From assembly GCA_964007475.1 (NCBI GenBank), contig OZ023273.1:930001-994000 (forward strand): a stretch of DNA of 64,000 bases, read 5' to 3'. The translations under genes and the position numbers were made by a program. The notes under the pieces are model-generated. The model saw only the letters and a list, made by a program, of their open reading frames with translations, had not been told where the DNA came from and searched no databases. This document shows positions 1 to 13,242 of this stretch, one piece after another. The DNA comes from Hybos culiciformis (Eukaryota; Arthropoda; Insecta; Diptera; Hybotidae). Every line of letters starts with the position of its first letter. The stretch's first letter is position 1.

Positions 1-542
1 TCCATATTTCACATTTTACCATAACACAATTTGCCATATCTACTTTAATTCTACAGCTTTTTAATAAAGAAAAATTGATTTCTCTTAAAAACTCTTTAGC
101 AAAAAATTGCTCAATAATTCATTTGCACAAATAACAGAAAAATATAATAATTATTTTGCATAAGATAAAAATATAACATTTTTAAATTTTTTTACTTGCG
201 CACGTGTAATTATAGGTAGGTTAATGTAATATTTTTGCTTCATACTCATTCAATTAAAATACCCTAAGTAATCTAGATATGTTGTTGAAAACATTTTATT
301 TCACCAATGATACACGTTATGAAAAACTAAGTACAATATAAGAATTTATTTAAACATAATGGTACTTAACTTTTTTAACCTATATATGTTAGTAATTTTT
401 TATTAGTATTTATTTAATTTTCATTGTATAAAATAAAAGCATTTTTAAAATGATATCGCAACAATAACGTGCGTGAACCTCTATTTTTTGATAAACTATG
501 TTTTTATGATATGAATTTTAATACTAGTTTTGTTAGATACTA
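1..542. other. 3' flank of ABCC4-like gene A, no gene seen
   Basis: AT-rich sequence downstream of the stop codon of the minus-strand transporter gene. A TTTATT at 409-414 reads AATAAA on the minus strand, about 130 bases past the stop, and is a plausible polyadenylation signal. No other coding or RNA feature was seen. Confidence 0.4.
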
Positions 543-3500
543 TTAATAAATTTTTGAAAAACTTTTATCGGCATTCAATAAATTTTGTACAGTATCAAAT
601 TCCATTACTTTTCCATTGTTCATTACTAAAATACGATCACTTTTTCGAATAGAATCTAATCGATGAGCAATACTTAAGACTGTACAATCTGCAAATTTTG
701 TGCTTAACATTTTTTGAATTAATCGATCAGTTCTGAAATTATCGAAATAATGAAAGTATAATATTGAAAAATCTTTTTCGCAAAAAAAAAAAACATACTC
801 TAAGTCTACATTGGCTGTAGCTTCATCCAATATCAAAATTCTATTTCTTTTAAGAATAGCTCTGGCAACACAAATCAACTGTTTCTGTCCAACACTTAAA
901 TTTTCCCCACAATCTGCAATTTTCGAGTCCAAACCACAAGGCAAAGACTTAATGTAGACTTTTAGTTCAACATCTTCTAAAGCTTCCCAAAGAGAACAAT
1001 CAGGCATATTTCCATCTGGATCTAAATTTGATCGGATAGTTCCTGAAAATATTACCGGATTCTGTGGAATTATGGAAATGTTTGCTCTTAATTCATTTAA
1101 ACATAAGTTTTGTATGTCAATGCCGCCAATTTCTATTATACCTTCATTAACTGCTAATCGAGTAATTGCTTGAACAATTGAAGATTTTCCTGATCCTGTT
1201 CTTCCAACAATTCCAATTTTTTCTTTTGCTTTAATTTTAAAATTTATATTTTTCAAAATAAGTTCATCTTTGTCAAAATATTTTAAATTAACATTTTTAA
1301 ATTCTATGCACGCTGCTGATGGCCACTTATTTTTACCACTTGTTTTCCCATTTGATTCAGATGCCAAATCACAATATTCTTTAATTCTTTCAACACCCGT
1401 CATTTGATTTTCTAAATCTGCAGTAAATTTAATACCAAATTGACAAATTTGTACAATCGAAATACATTGAAAGACAGCCAACCCAACTGCACCACTGGTA
1501 AATAAATCATTTATAAATAAAAAACTGTAAACTATGATGGCAATATACAAGGTGCAAAAAAATTCTATCCATAACGAGAAACATCTGTACACTGCTGCAT
1601 CCAAAATAAATGCTGATGCACAAACATTTTGTAATTTGTGGAATATTTGTTCCATTTTTTTTTCAGCCTTAGAAACACGAATTGTCGCCAGTCCGTGGAC
1701 AATTTGATTTATGTGGCTATTTACTGGACTTTGTGCTAAAATTAAAGTGATATAAAAAAAATTACTGTGATTGAATTATTTAATGAATTATGTGTGCAGT
1801 ACATTTTACACTCAAAAAAAAACAACCGTAAAAGCTATGTATTCTTCCGTTAAAGCTAACGGAAAAATCATGTGAAAGTGAACCAGTGGAAAATGTTGTT
1901 GGAAATAACAATTAAAAATTGTTGAATTTTCCGTAAAAAATAAATGTTAAAAAGTTAACGAAAACATACGTAAACTTTACGGAGTAGTCCATAAAGTTTT
2001 AAGAAATTGAAAAGTACGGAAAATTTTAAGGAAAACTCCATAAATCTTATCGATGTATGTTGTTAAAATTACTTTAAAGGAGTACCCGTAGAATTTTAAT
2101 AAATTTTCTTAACTTTAAGAGATTATCCCGTAATATTAATTTTACGGACTAAATCCTTGGTACAACAAGAAAAATGTTCAAATTACGGTTTTATACTTTG
2201 TTTTTTTTTTTTGTTTTTTTTTGTTTTCTTTTTTTTGTTTTTTTTTTGTTTTTTTTTTTGTTTTTTTTTTTTGTTTTTTTTTTGTTTTTTTGGTTTTTTC
2301 TGTTTTTTTTGTTTTTTTTTTTTGTTTTTTTGTTTTTTTTTTGTTTTTTTTTTGTTTTTTTCTTTTTAGTTTTTTTTTTTTTTAGTTTTTTTAGCTTTTT
2401 TTGTTTTTATATTATAGTTTTTATATTGTTTTTTTTTTATTTGAATGGTCACCCATCTAAGTTCTATCACAACGAGGCGTTGCTTAACCGCTTTGTTCAA
2501 TGTTATGAATTCTTCCACTGAGCTATGTCAGTGATATACAACAATGTATTAATAGACAATATAAATTCGGTTTCTATACATGCGAATTAATTTAAATTAT
2601 TTATAGGGGTTAAGGAGTTTCCCGTAAAAGTATAAGAGTATCCGTAGATAATAAGGAAACATAAAACGTTAATATTTTATGGGCTTGTTATTAAACTTTC
2701 ATTAAAAAAATATATACGATTTTTTTCGTTGAAATTAATAAATTGTTGTTAGTTTTAACAATTTCCTTGTTACTCTATCAGCTCAATTTTAAGGACTTTA
2801 CTTCATCAAGTCTTACCGTAGTCCGTAGTTGAATTTTTTGATGAAACATCCGTAATACGGTTAAAAATGGTATCTTTTAACGTAAAACCCGTTGAATTCA
2901 ACAACTTTTAGTGAATGAAATTTCAACGGACATAAAACATTAGCTTTTTACGGATGTTTTTTTTTGAGTGTAGGTAAATGTGAGTACATGTTCAAATATC
3001 AAATAATTTTAATTAAAAAAAGTTTAAAAAAATTTATGAAACATGAAAGTAATCTTTATAAATACTAAATCAAAATATTTTACTAGATGATTCTATCCTT
3101 TTTATGGGTAAACTTGTTCTCATAAAAACCATTCGAATGAAACAAAATATTATCGTTATAATTGTAGATGGTATTAATAGCCAGTAATTTACTATAATCG
3201 TAATTATTACTGCAGCTGGAACATCAGTAAGAAGCTGTAATTGATAAAAAAAAAACTATTTAAGTTTGCGTTTTTTATTTAATTTAATCACACCATAATT
3301 TTTTACAGGAATTTCTTACTTACCCCTATAACAAATAGTAGACTAGTTGGTAATTCTGAATCAATAGCACTTAAGTCTTTGGAAAAGCGAGTAATAATTT
3401 GCCCAGAAGAATTTAAACTAAAAAATTTCATTGACGTCATTAATACTGCATTAACTAAGCTTTTATGAATATTTAAACTTATTCTTAAACATGTATAATT

Positions 3501-6500
3501 TATAATAAAAAATCTTCCTATATATAAAACAATTACTATGGATACTAAACACCAATACATTATTTCATATTCATTACGTATCTTGATGAAGTCCTTAGTC
3601 CCTTGATATAAATGTTTTGATTCCTCCTTGTTGACCCTAAAATTACTCATATGTATTTACTTCTGTTGTTTTTAATGAATAATGGACAGGATCTTAATAA
3701 AAATGTAAAATATTATAAATGTTTATTAAAATCCAAAAAGAAATATCTTTGAAAACTTTTAAATTTTCATACCATATTGACAACAAGTAATTTAACCCAG
3801 CAGCAGTAGCTGTTGAAGCTATCGTAATAAATGTTACAAATGTAAGATATGCCCAATTTCCAGCCATTTTTAATATAAATTTATATATAGTCAGCTTAAT
3901 GGAACCTTTTTCTAAGTGTTCTTTTCTAAATTCTAATTTCTTTTCGATCTTATTCCATTTGTCTTTTTTTTCATTCAAATTTGATGTGTACTTTTTTTCG
4001 GGTAACATGAAATCATTAATATCATTTAAAAGTTCAAAACCACCTTTCTTGACTATTTGACCGTTACTCATAATGAGTATATGATTTAATTGATTGCCAA
4101 AATGTTGCAATTGATGTGTAACTAAGAGGCAAATATTTCCTTGTAAAAACTGTGAGATACAATCATCGAAAATATGTTTTGCAACGTGAAGGTCAACAGC
4201 TGAGAGGGGATCGTCAAGCAAATAAATATCTGCTTTCCTGTATATTGCTCTGGCTAAATTTATACGGCTTCTCTGCCCACCGCTTAAGTTTACTCCACGT
4301 TCACCAACAATAGATAAGTCACCAGATGAAAATTTACAGATATCATCTTGTAGCGCACAAATTCTTAGTACTTTTATATATCGTTCCTCATCGTAATCTT
4401 CAGCAAATATTATATTTTCTTTGATGGTTCCTTCAAATATCCATGGTTCCTGTGAGGCATAACTAATCTTTCCCATCACCTCCACGTTTCCAGACTGAGC
4501 TTTAATCTCACCAGAAATTAAGCTAAGCAATGTTGATTTTCCTGACCCAACTGAACCAGTGATTACCACAAGAGAAGCATCAGGTAATTCTAAATTAATA
4601 TCATATAAAGCAAATTTTACTTCATCATTTTCATTTTCTTTATCCCATTCTAATTTAACATCATTTAAATAAATTCCATGTTCTCTCTTTTGACTGTTAT
4701 AACTATCATTACTTTTTTTTGTTTCTGACAAAAGATGGATAGAATTTCGAGAGTATAAGAACTCCCTTATTCGATTTAATGATTCAAATCCGTTAGACCA
4801 ATATGTTAATGAAGTTGTCCAAAAACGAATCATTGAACCACTAATAAATGTGAATATTAACGACGTCATGAAAACCTTTCTAGCGCTTAAATCTTTTTCC
4901 ATATAACAATGGATTAACAAACTTATAAATATTGCGATAACAGATGCTACCCGAAGACAATTAATTTGAGCACGAATTTTTAATATTCCCCATAAAGATT
5001 TCAGTTCGTTATCTCTAATATTTATTATTTTATTTTTAAAATATTTCTCCCAAGAGTGTATTTTAATAGTTTCAATATTTTGAATAATTTCGTTAGTAAT
5101 TTTCAGACGTTCATCAAGAAACTTAGATCTGGATCGAAAGAATTTGACATTCTTATAAGTACAGTAACATTGAAATGGTAAGAAAAGGAGCATAAAAATA
5201 ATTCCACAAAAAGCTGCAACTCCAATTTCAAGATACATTAAGTAACCTAAAATTACATAAAGTCTTAATAATAAAGTTCAAAATCTTAAGTTTTAATTAT
5301 TTGTTAAATAAAAAATAACTACCCAAAATAATAGTTTCAAATGGTCCTAGAAATGTGAAGTTACCAAAAGTCAATGCATTTATTATTTGTCTAACATCAT
5401 TTGTTAAAATTGCAATCGCTTTTCCATTAAATCCGTTGATTTTTTTACTATTTTCAATTATTTTTTGAAAAACTAATCCTGAGCACCCCAATCGAATTTT
5501 AAGACCAATCTTTGACACATAAAAAATGTACACATTTGTTGATAGAGTTGGCACCATTAAGCATATCACTAATCCTGTGGCATAATAAAACACTTCTTCA
5601 CGAGATTTTTTATTCTGATCAACACTAAAATACGACGTTAACTCTCCAAGACTAATGACTTGTATTGACCTTAAAATGAAACATTAAATTTAAAAATATT
5701 ATAACAATAGTATGGGCGTCGTAAAGAAAGAAACAACAGCAACAACAACAAAAAATCAAACTTGAGACGATAATTCCTTATCAGTCAACACTATTAACAC
5801 GATAATATATCTTTAAATACTGAAACAGCAAAACAAAAATTGTTTTACTATTTGTTTATAATGCATGATGCAGATGAGTTGAATGTTTATTCATCAACTT
5901 AAGTTGACCAACTTAAAATGTACTCATCTGTAGTGTTATTAACAGTGTTTTTCAACCTGGTTGCAAAACATCAAACCATCTTGATATTTTGTGTGAGTAT
6001 GCGTACAAGTTGATAGTCAAGTTGAGCATAATTGGTAGTAATGACTTTTAGAAGACAAGTTTTTCAATTAAGTCTGTACATCTGTATAGCGAAACTTTCA
6101 ACATGTAGTAGGGCATAAATAAATGTTTATAGCTTGAAAATTTCCGATAATTTAATATTAAGCACATGGTACATACATAAACTAATTTAACGTTAACATT
6201 TCGACATTTATTTTTCCTTTTGGTTTTGATGAATAATTTTTTTAAAGCAAATAATTTCAATATTAAACAATATGAAATGAAAATTAATTCAAAACTATTA
6301 AGTATACGTACTTGCAGAAAACTTCAATCGAAACGTTTAAAATAGTGGTTAACAGAAATTTCAATCCATATAATTTGAATAATAATTTTAAAATACTAGA
6401 ATCATTTGCAATCAACATTTTTTTCCATTTCCTTTGAAAAATTTTCACAATTCTTTCACTTTTCAAATCGGGAACATTTTCATACAAATTATTTTCTGTA

Positions 6501-6740
6501 AGTTCATTCCTGAAACCAAGCCTAAATAAATCGAAGAGCCACCTAAAAGTAAAAATAAAATTTTTGAAAAAAAAAAAAAAAAACTTATTTTTTAAGATGA
6601 CGTTGAACTTTTCACCGTATTTATTTTGTATAATGATTCAAAAATTAAATGAGTTTTTTTATTACTTACCAAAATGAAAGTTTTGATAAGATTCCGGCTT
6701 CATTATACGGATTTAATAGTCTTTCTACCTTAGTATCCAT
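543..6740 (-). CDS. ABCC4/MRP4-like ABC transporter, copy A
   Basis: Full ABC exporter of subfamily C, with two membrane domains and two nucleotide-binding domains. ABCC4 relatives export organic anions, cyclic nucleotides and conjugates across the plasma membrane; the substrate here is unknown. My exons, 5' to 3': 6740-6670, 6542-6312, 5669-5323, 5246-3773, 3636-3324, 3234-3084, 1735-799, 732-543, giving 1237 residues (human ABCC4 is 1325). The start MDTKVERLLNPYNEAG matches the family's N-terminal NPxxxAxxxSxxxFWW pattern. Domain 1 has Walker A GSVGSGKS (about 447-454), signature LSGGQ (about 537) and Walker B IYLLDD, with Asp in place of the catalytic Glu, as usual in ABCC proteins. Domain 2 has GRTGSGKS (about 1040), LSVGQ (about 1142), ILILDE and an intact H-loop (IAHR). 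Paralogue B lies on the same strand at 20978-31697. The family is certain; the exact orthologue is not. Confidence 0.93.
733..798 (-). other. 66-bp stop-free mini-intron in transporter A
   Basis: Last intron of transporter A, with donor GTATGT and acceptor TTTCAG. It is 22 codons long and has no in-frame stop, so the exons read through it without a break. The paralogue has an intron at exactly the same place (after GAT CCA GA, 21249-21498), and removing it restores the conserved order VDxE-TDxLIQ. Retention would add 22 residues between Walker B and the H-loop of the second ATPase domain. Confidence 0.75.
1809..2970. mobile_element. Non-autonomous DNA transposon with TIRs and TA duplication
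   Basis: The ends are inverted copies: CACTCAAAAAAAAACAACCG on the left, and on the right, read in reverse, the same with AACATCCG. They continue with GTAAAAGCTA-like sequence. TA flanks both ends (1807-1808, 2971-2972), as for Tc1/mariner-type insertion. Inside are repeated CCGTAAA/TTTACGG motifs but no transposase. It lies in intron 6 of transporter A and carries a nested SINE-like insertion at about 2195-2535. Confidence 0.65.
2195..2535 (-). mobile_element. 5S-rRNA-related SINE-like insertion with long A/C tail
   Basis: Read on the minus strand, 2535 to 2440 begins with a tRNA-like A box (TAGCTCAGTGG). It then contains GGTTAAGCAACGCC and ACTTAGATGGGTGACC, which resemble the internal box A and box C regions of arthropod 5S rRNA, in the right order and at about the right distance. 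It is followed on the minus strand by about 240 bases of almost pure A with single C interruptions, like a SINE tail. No clear target duplication was found. It could also be a decayed 5S pseudogene. Confidence 0.45.
5863..6046 (-). repeat. Dispersed repeat, first copy
   Basis: Reverse complement of this stretch aligns with about 31300-31503. Shared parts include GGTTTGATGTTTTGCAACCAG versus ATTTGATGTTTTTCAAACAG, TTTTAAGTTGGTCAACT and CATTCAACTCATCTG. It lies in intron 2 of transporter A; the other copy lies in intron 1 of transporter B, in opposite orientation. Therefore it is a dispersed repeat and not a relic of the gene duplication. Confidence 0.5.
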
Positions 6741-9700
6741 TATTCGTTTAAACTTTTACCATATTGTCAATTAAATGTATGTATTTTTTTTTTTTTTGTA
6801 TATCTTATCGTATCAAAGATACTTTTAATTTTAACGCAATATTGTAAATAATATAAACATTTCTAATTATAATTTTGAATTTATTCACAGAAGCAGAACA
6901 TTCTTCAGAAATATATAAAAATGATTTCATATTCTGCTCTTATTTATACACACATTTGATTGAATAAAAGCTTAAGTGTAAATGAATTTTTGAGAATCAT
7001 TTTTTAGAGACTATATAATATAACTATTCCAATCAACACTATAAACTGTTTGAGTTGTTGCAAGTCTTAAAAAGAAATTAAAAATAAACAAAAGACTGTC
7101 GGATAGGTACTGACCACCGTGATTGATGTGTACAATTCATTAGTTAATACAAAATTATAAATAATAAAAATAATTATGTTTGTATCTTTTTTGTTTTGAT
7201 TAGTTTCAATATAATCGCGATAAAATAAATAAACACGATTAGACGAAAACAAAAAAATACATTTTTTGTTCATTGATATCAAATAAAATTATTTATATAA
7301 TTGATTAATTTCGAATTTAAATTTTATTATAAATATGTTTATTTTTTATTTCGTTCAAATTTAAATTATTCCGCGAAAAATTACTCAATTATAAGTACGC
7401 CGAAAAAGTTTAACCACATCTTTTTAGTACTTTACCCAAAAAGCATTATTTATTTTGATATTTTTATTAATTATATTATAATCATATTTTGACTTGTTCA
7501 TTTTGGGTTTTTTTTTTAATCGAATAATGTTCTATTTATCATTTTGTCCATACATATATACACGATTTTCACTTCTCGTCAATTGTACATTGTAACTTCA
7601 ATTAAATATTTGTTTTATTTATAATAAAACGAAATTGATAAGATGTAATTTAAATTCTATTCACACTGAAAAATGTTAAAGCTTATTTTATAGCGCAAGC
7701 GCCTAAGCTTTTCACTTATCATTGGAGTCAAAGAAAGCTATGTAGAATTTTTTCATTTTGCAAGTGTGCGTCACAATAATAAATAATTTGTTTAAAAAAA
7801 TTATGTTTGGTATCTATATAAGATAAATTTATAAGGATCAAAAAACAAAAACAACCTCAAGACAAATTTTCTTAATGTTTACTAATATTTTCCACGCTAT
7901 AAACATTAATCCTAATTTTTACGCATCGCATTCATCTGCATGGGACGAGATGTACAAATAATTAAAATAATATTTTTAAAGTCAACTGATTCGTTAAAAT
8001 AGATTAACACTAAAACAAATGTTATATATATATATAGAATACATTTCTGGTTTTTGCCCCTACCAATCAATATTTATCGAAAATCATTTTCAGGTTCAAG
8101 TCCAAATATTGGGTGTCTTTTGCAAATGACATCTTCATCTTTCACAAATTTTATTTCATATTTCAATGTATTTTCATAATCATTTAGTTTTGAAACCAAC
8201 TACTTTATCTGTAACTGCAAAATGAGTTTAGAATCCAAGATCTTCTGGGAGGGCTTTGGAAAATATTTCAAAAAAGTTTGATTGTGTCATGAAAATATTC
8301 TTAAATTACTTTGAAGACTTCGTAAAATTTTGGAATATGTGTTTTCCTGTAATAGAATTATTTTTAATTAGTTTTTTTTACGGAACACTTGTTGATGATC
8401 TTCAACGCAACATCAATATTCCACGGAGCATAGTTTGGGAAACGCTGCATTAAATAATTATTTCATAAACACATTGTATAAATTTATTCGTATGTAAGCT
8501 CATGTATATCTATGCATTGACACAATAAGATAGCTCTAATCTATTTCAAAAGCCCTATAATTCTTTTCTTTTTGTTAAATTATCTTAAGCGTAGATATCG
8601 CACTTTTGTACATGTCACACTAAGGCGGCCAGATTGTAAATTAATTTATATTCTTAAAAGAAGAAAATTTTTATGCTGCAATCAAGTTCAATCACAGAAA
8701 AATTAATCAAAATTATATTCATTGAAACATACAGCTATGGCCAATGAAATATAACACTTTTTTACGGAGAGAAATATGAAACATTTTTTTTTTAAATTCT
8801 TAACTATCGTTCTATGAATTTTATTTCTGATTTGCCTGGTGGCTTTATGAATTTTTAAATTATATACTAATTTCAGACCATACAAAATTTAAAACAAAAC
8901 ATTTGCTTAAAATGAATGAAACAATAAATGTTGCAAAGTGTGATATTTTTATGGGCTTTCATTCAAAATTAATAAAACACTGAAAAAAAAATTTTTCTTT
9001 ATTTTCAGTCAATTAAAAATTTAACAGCAAAAAAAAATTAGAGGATTACGGTGGAAAAAAATATTATTTCTTTGGCCACAGCTGTATACGTATGTTAAGA
9101 AGAAAATAAATAAAAAATAAATTAAAATAATATAAATAATATTTGTGCACATCGCATACTTATCGTATTCATAAATTAAATTGAGTTTATTGAACAATGA
9201 AAGCTAAATTAAAAATTTCTTCATTATAATTAAAAAACATTGTGAATATTAATAAAAAGTATTTACAATAAATTTATTTAAATAAATATGTTCGTTTTAA
9301 TTAAAATATCAATACGGCATTTACTTACTCATATATAAAATTACAATTTCTTTTATTTAAGTGTTCTTCTATTTACTTTTATTGAGTAATTCAATTTTAA
9401 TGTCTAACACAGAAAGTTATTTCTATGTATAATTAAAGCAATTACATATATCTAGTATTATTTATGTTTGTAAATTCATTCGATATGTTATTTAAATAAT
9501 TTTTATATTTGATAAATTATTAGCATTATGTTCAAACCAAAAATGTCCGGTTGAAAGTTTCCAAATCAATTTTAGCATGACCCTTCTTGTTCACTAATTA
9601 CATTAGTTCACTAATCACATTTTAAATGGGCCTGATAAATATAACAATTGTAGATTGAAATAGAGAGAGACGAAACATTGAAATAATTAATTGTGTCGAT

Positions 9701-10128
9701 GTTTAACAAAACTCGTCAATTCCACTTTTCAAAAAAAATGAGTATAATACATCGTTGGATTCGTCTTCGAATTTGCTATCAGTTTTTGCTATTTTTAAAT
9801 TTAAAAAAAAAAATGGAATAGACGCGGTTTGATAAACATCGACACAATTATTAAGAATTTCCTTTCTTACTTATTGAAGGAATTTTGATGATTTTTTGTA
9901 CATAATCTTGTACATGGTCTTATGTAACTAATAATGTAAATGAAGCTAAAACAGTATTGCTTATCTTATTGATTTTTTTGTTTCCTTATTTTAGCTTTTA
10001 TTACAACAAGAAGTACCTGAATATAAAACTAATTAGAAATTTTTGAAAAATGAAATTTTTCAAAAACTTTGCCAACTAATATTATTGAATTCTAATTTCA
10101 AGCTTTAATATAACATTTGATAATATTT
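6741..10128. other. Upstream region of transporter A, no gene supported
   Basis: AT-rich, with long A and T runs. It should hold the promoter of transporter A near 6741-7100, but no motif stands out. A 66-codon open frame at 8256-8453 plus, and weak coding-like pieces on the minus strand at about 8090-8455, match nothing I know; they might be a decayed gene. A small inverted-repeat element sits at 9688-9850. Confidence 0.4.
9688..9850. mobile_element. 163-bp MITE-like inverted repeat
   Basis: The ends are inverted copies over about 37 bases: TAATTGTGTCGATGTTTAAC on the left and TAATTGTGTCGATGTTTATC on the right, read in reverse, followed by AAA(A/C)C(T/G)CGTC(A/T)ATTCCA. No coding capacity. 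Class unknown. Confidence 0.55.
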
Positions 10129-10528
10129 CACTTTAAAAAAATAAGCAAATCAAATATGATATATATGTAAGTAAAACTAATTAGAAATTTTTGAAAAATG
10201 AGATTTTTCAACAACTTTACCAACTAATATTATTGAACTCTAATTTCACCCATTAATGCAACATTTGATAATGTAATTTTTTACTTCACTTTAAAAAAAA
10301 TAAGCAAATAAAATATGAATATATAAGAAAGTAAAACTTTCATATAAGTACCTATTATAGCTTTTGTACTTCATTGTTCCTTCGAATCTTAAAGATTTTA
10401 ATTATTCTTTAAACTGGATGTGTAAACAATGTTTATTTCAAAAATTTTTTTTTATATATTTACATTTTACATTTTGAATAAATTGACATAAGCTAAAAAT
10501 AAATTGAATAAGTTATTATAAATTATCC

Positions 10529-10536
10529 TATAAAAA
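10529..10536 (+). promoter_or_regulatory. Candidate TATA box, mucin-like gene A
   Basis: TATAAAAA lies 82 to 89 bases before the start codon, so transcription would start near 10560 and leave a short leader. The same motif is at the same place in unit B (15800-15807). A closer TATATAAA (10595-10602) is too near the ATG to act as its TATA box. Confidence 0.35.
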
Positions 10537-10617
10537 TAGAGTTGAATTTTAAATAAAATAGACAGTTCTTAATATAGCTCAATTTTGATAACATTATATA
10601 AAGTTTATAAATTTTAA

Positions 10618-12384
10618 ATGGCTTTAAAAATATTGTTTTTACTCTTCTCAGTAATTGGTAATATTTTTGTGGATTTAGAAAAATATATTGTCGACAGTCA
10701 ATGGTGCTGTGTTCGGCTACAAGACCAAATTACTCCCGGTCACAATTCATAGAATTTTCGGCCATAATTAATCCAAAAATTAATATTTAACCATTTTCAT
10801 TCGTACGTAATTTCTACATGAATTTTGGTCAGTATTTCGCGCGAAATTATGTCCAAATTTTATAGTTGGTCTTAATTTGTACATCGATTCAATTTATACA
10901 CAATTTCCATATTTTAGGATATTCAAAATTCTAGAAACCAAAAACCTTGAAAAAGCCTGGAAAAATTAGAAAAAGGAGATTAAACATCCTTTTTCACAAC
11001 TTAACCTACGGCTACGGGGGCCACATAGGTATTGTATAGAGTTCTCGTTTTTCTGCAACATTTTATTGCTGTTTCATTCGTATTCTTTATTTTTTTTTTC
11101 GCATTCCGAAAATAAATTATGTCCGGTCTCCGGTAATTATTTCTACATTCATTTCAGCCGTCGACTTTTTGTTAACTGTTATTTCTGATAGAAATTGTGA
11201 CCGTTTCGAAATGGCCATAAATTTTATCAAGAAACAGTCACAATTTCTATAAGATTCTTGCATGGGTGGTACATTTGGCTATACAGTGGCCGGCGGGTTC
11301 GGCCGTGTCTTCGATTCCCACTTAAAAAAAATACTAAATATCATATTTGGTAAACTTGAGTATGAAAATACCAGTTATGGTTTTGCGCTTTTTTAACAAA
11401 ACAAAAATTTGGTTCATATAACATTTTAATAAATATACATATTCATGCCCTCTTAAAGCAAATACTAATTTAAAAACCATTTAATTGTATAATCTGAGTT
11501 ACGTTCAACTTCCAAAATTGAAATCGGATAGTTTCAGATAATCTCAAAGATTAAACTTTAGCATGTTATGTTGTTGTTTTATAAAATAATATTAGAGAAA
11601 CATTATTTTGAAAAATTTAAGATTTGTCATTTAAAAAAAAAAAAAAAAAATAGGAATCCTAGCTGTTAAAGGTCAGTCAACAACGACCGCCACCACTGCG
11701 AGTTCTGGCTCAACAGGTAGCACACCTAGTTCAGGTAGCACACCTAGCTCAGCTAGTTCAGGTAGCACACCTAGCTCAGCTAGTTCAGGTAGCACACCTA
11801 GCTCAGCTAGCTCAGGTAGCACACCTAGCTCAGCTAGCTCAGCTAGCACACCTAGCTCAGGTAGCACAGCAAGTTTAGCCAGCTCAGCCAGCACTGCGAG
11901 CTCAGCTAGCTCAGGTAGCACAAGCAGCTTAGAAACAACAACTGGTTCATCAACACAAACACCCACAACAAAACCACGTTGCAGACTAGTACGTGGCCGT
12001 CAAAAACGATATAATTTAGGCAACAACCTGTGCTTCAAGTACTTAACTGAAAGCAATAAGAACAAACATAATCGAAATTGCCAAAGAAGTAAGTTTAGGG
12101 TATAAAACTTTAAGATAGAAAAAAAACAGTAAAACATCTTTTATTTAAGTATTTTATTTAGATTAAATGAAAAACGTTATTTTAATTTTCGTATCATCAT
12201 GCTACTTCAACCTCTTAATACACTTAAATTATGTTATTTCTCATTTATGCAGATGATATTCTCTTTTTTAGTTATTACATTACTAATTTTATAATTTTTC
12301 CATACAGAATTTGTATCGGCCAGAAATTGTCAAGTAAAGAATGTGTGTAGATTTAACCCAAAAAGAGGATGCTATGCACCTTAA
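10618..12384 (+). CDS. Secreted Ser/Thr-rich mucin-like protein with six-Cys tail, copy A
   Basis: Exons 10618-10657, 11654-12088 and 12308-12384 give 183 residues. Exon 1 encodes most of a signal peptide (MALKILFLLFSVIG), completed by ILAVKG in exon 2, so the product should be secreted. Residues about 21-120 are low-complexity Ser/Thr/Gly/Ala/Pro repeats built on an S-S-G-S-T-P unit, a typical O-glycosylation substrate. The tail from Cys123 has six cysteines, spaced C-x16-C-x15-C-x9-C-x5-C-x7-C, and ends GCYAP. The architecture resembles fly glue or mucin-type secretions, and the six-Cys tail recalls the ecdysone-induced L71/Eig71E family, but I cannot show homology. Introns have GTAATA/TAG and GTAAGT/CAG borders, and AATAAA follows near 12480. 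The tandem copy is at 15889-17689. The role is unknown; lubrication, adhesion or antimicrobial use would all fit. Confidence 0.8.
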
Positions 12385-13242
12385 GATATAACTATAACGC
12401 AAGTGCATTTCTAATGAATTATTTGATAACCCCAGTAATATTATTTATATAATCTACATATATGTGATAAAATATTGATAAATAAATAGTGGAATAAAAA
12501 ATTAAAATTAAAATGTTTAAAATATGTCATTATTATAATATCAAAGAAAATAGAAAGATAATCCTTCTATTTTCTTTTAAGAATATATATTTTTTATAAC
12601 AATATAATTTAGGTAAATGTAAATTTAATGAGATCGAATTCAACCCATATATATAATAATGAAAAGTCTTTTTTGCGATAATAGTTCTAATGTAGAATAT
12701 AAATAAAATAAAAATAAATAAATAAAATAAAAAATGCAAAACAACTTTTTTTGGTAATACTAGGGTAACGCACTCAGGTGTGGAGTTATTGTTTTTTTTT
12801 TTATTTACATTTTTCTTTTTGTTTAAATAATATGTCCTAAGAATTTTAAATTTTATTTTTGGGACTTGGGATTTTTTGATTATAGGAATATCCTCAGTTT
12901 CAAAGCTTTTATACGTAGTTTACTTCATAAATGAAACAATATAATCCACCAGAATACTGATTTTTTTTTAATTTTTTGACTTATGTGCTTTTATCCGCCA
13001 ACCTGAGAATTTTTTTTAATACTCTCATATGATTATCATAAATACCTACAAAATAAAAAACACACTACAATTTAAGATCATTTAAATGATTCAAGGATAT
13101 TCTCCCCTTTGGATTAATTTTACGTATTATATTAATTTTTTTTTTTAATACAAACAACACAATGGGCAATGAACAAATTTCAGCTCAAAGTAACACAATT
13201 GAAACGAACCATATATTTTATTTCCTTATTTATTGTTCAAAT

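Noticed and set aside
2157..2521. Phe-rich open frames with FFFLFFFC-type repeats
   Set aside because: They come from the T-rich strand of the SINE-like tail; simple sequence, no real protein.
8090..8455. Weak coding-like frames on both strands (for example DFVKFWNMCFPVIELFLI, and on the minus strand a PWNIDVALKIINKC-like piece)
   Set aside because: Frames are broken by stops, no family is recognised, and no splice pattern joins them. Possibly a decayed gene but not supportable.
10595..10602. TATATAAA as TATA box of mucin-like gene A
   Set aside because: Only 16 bases separate it from the ATG, so the start of transcription would fall after the start codon.
11673..11966. Antisense Leu/Pro/Glu repeat frame
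   Set aside because: By-product of the 18-base Ser/Thr repeat; no start context or splice logic. A similar shadow lies at 17017-17391.
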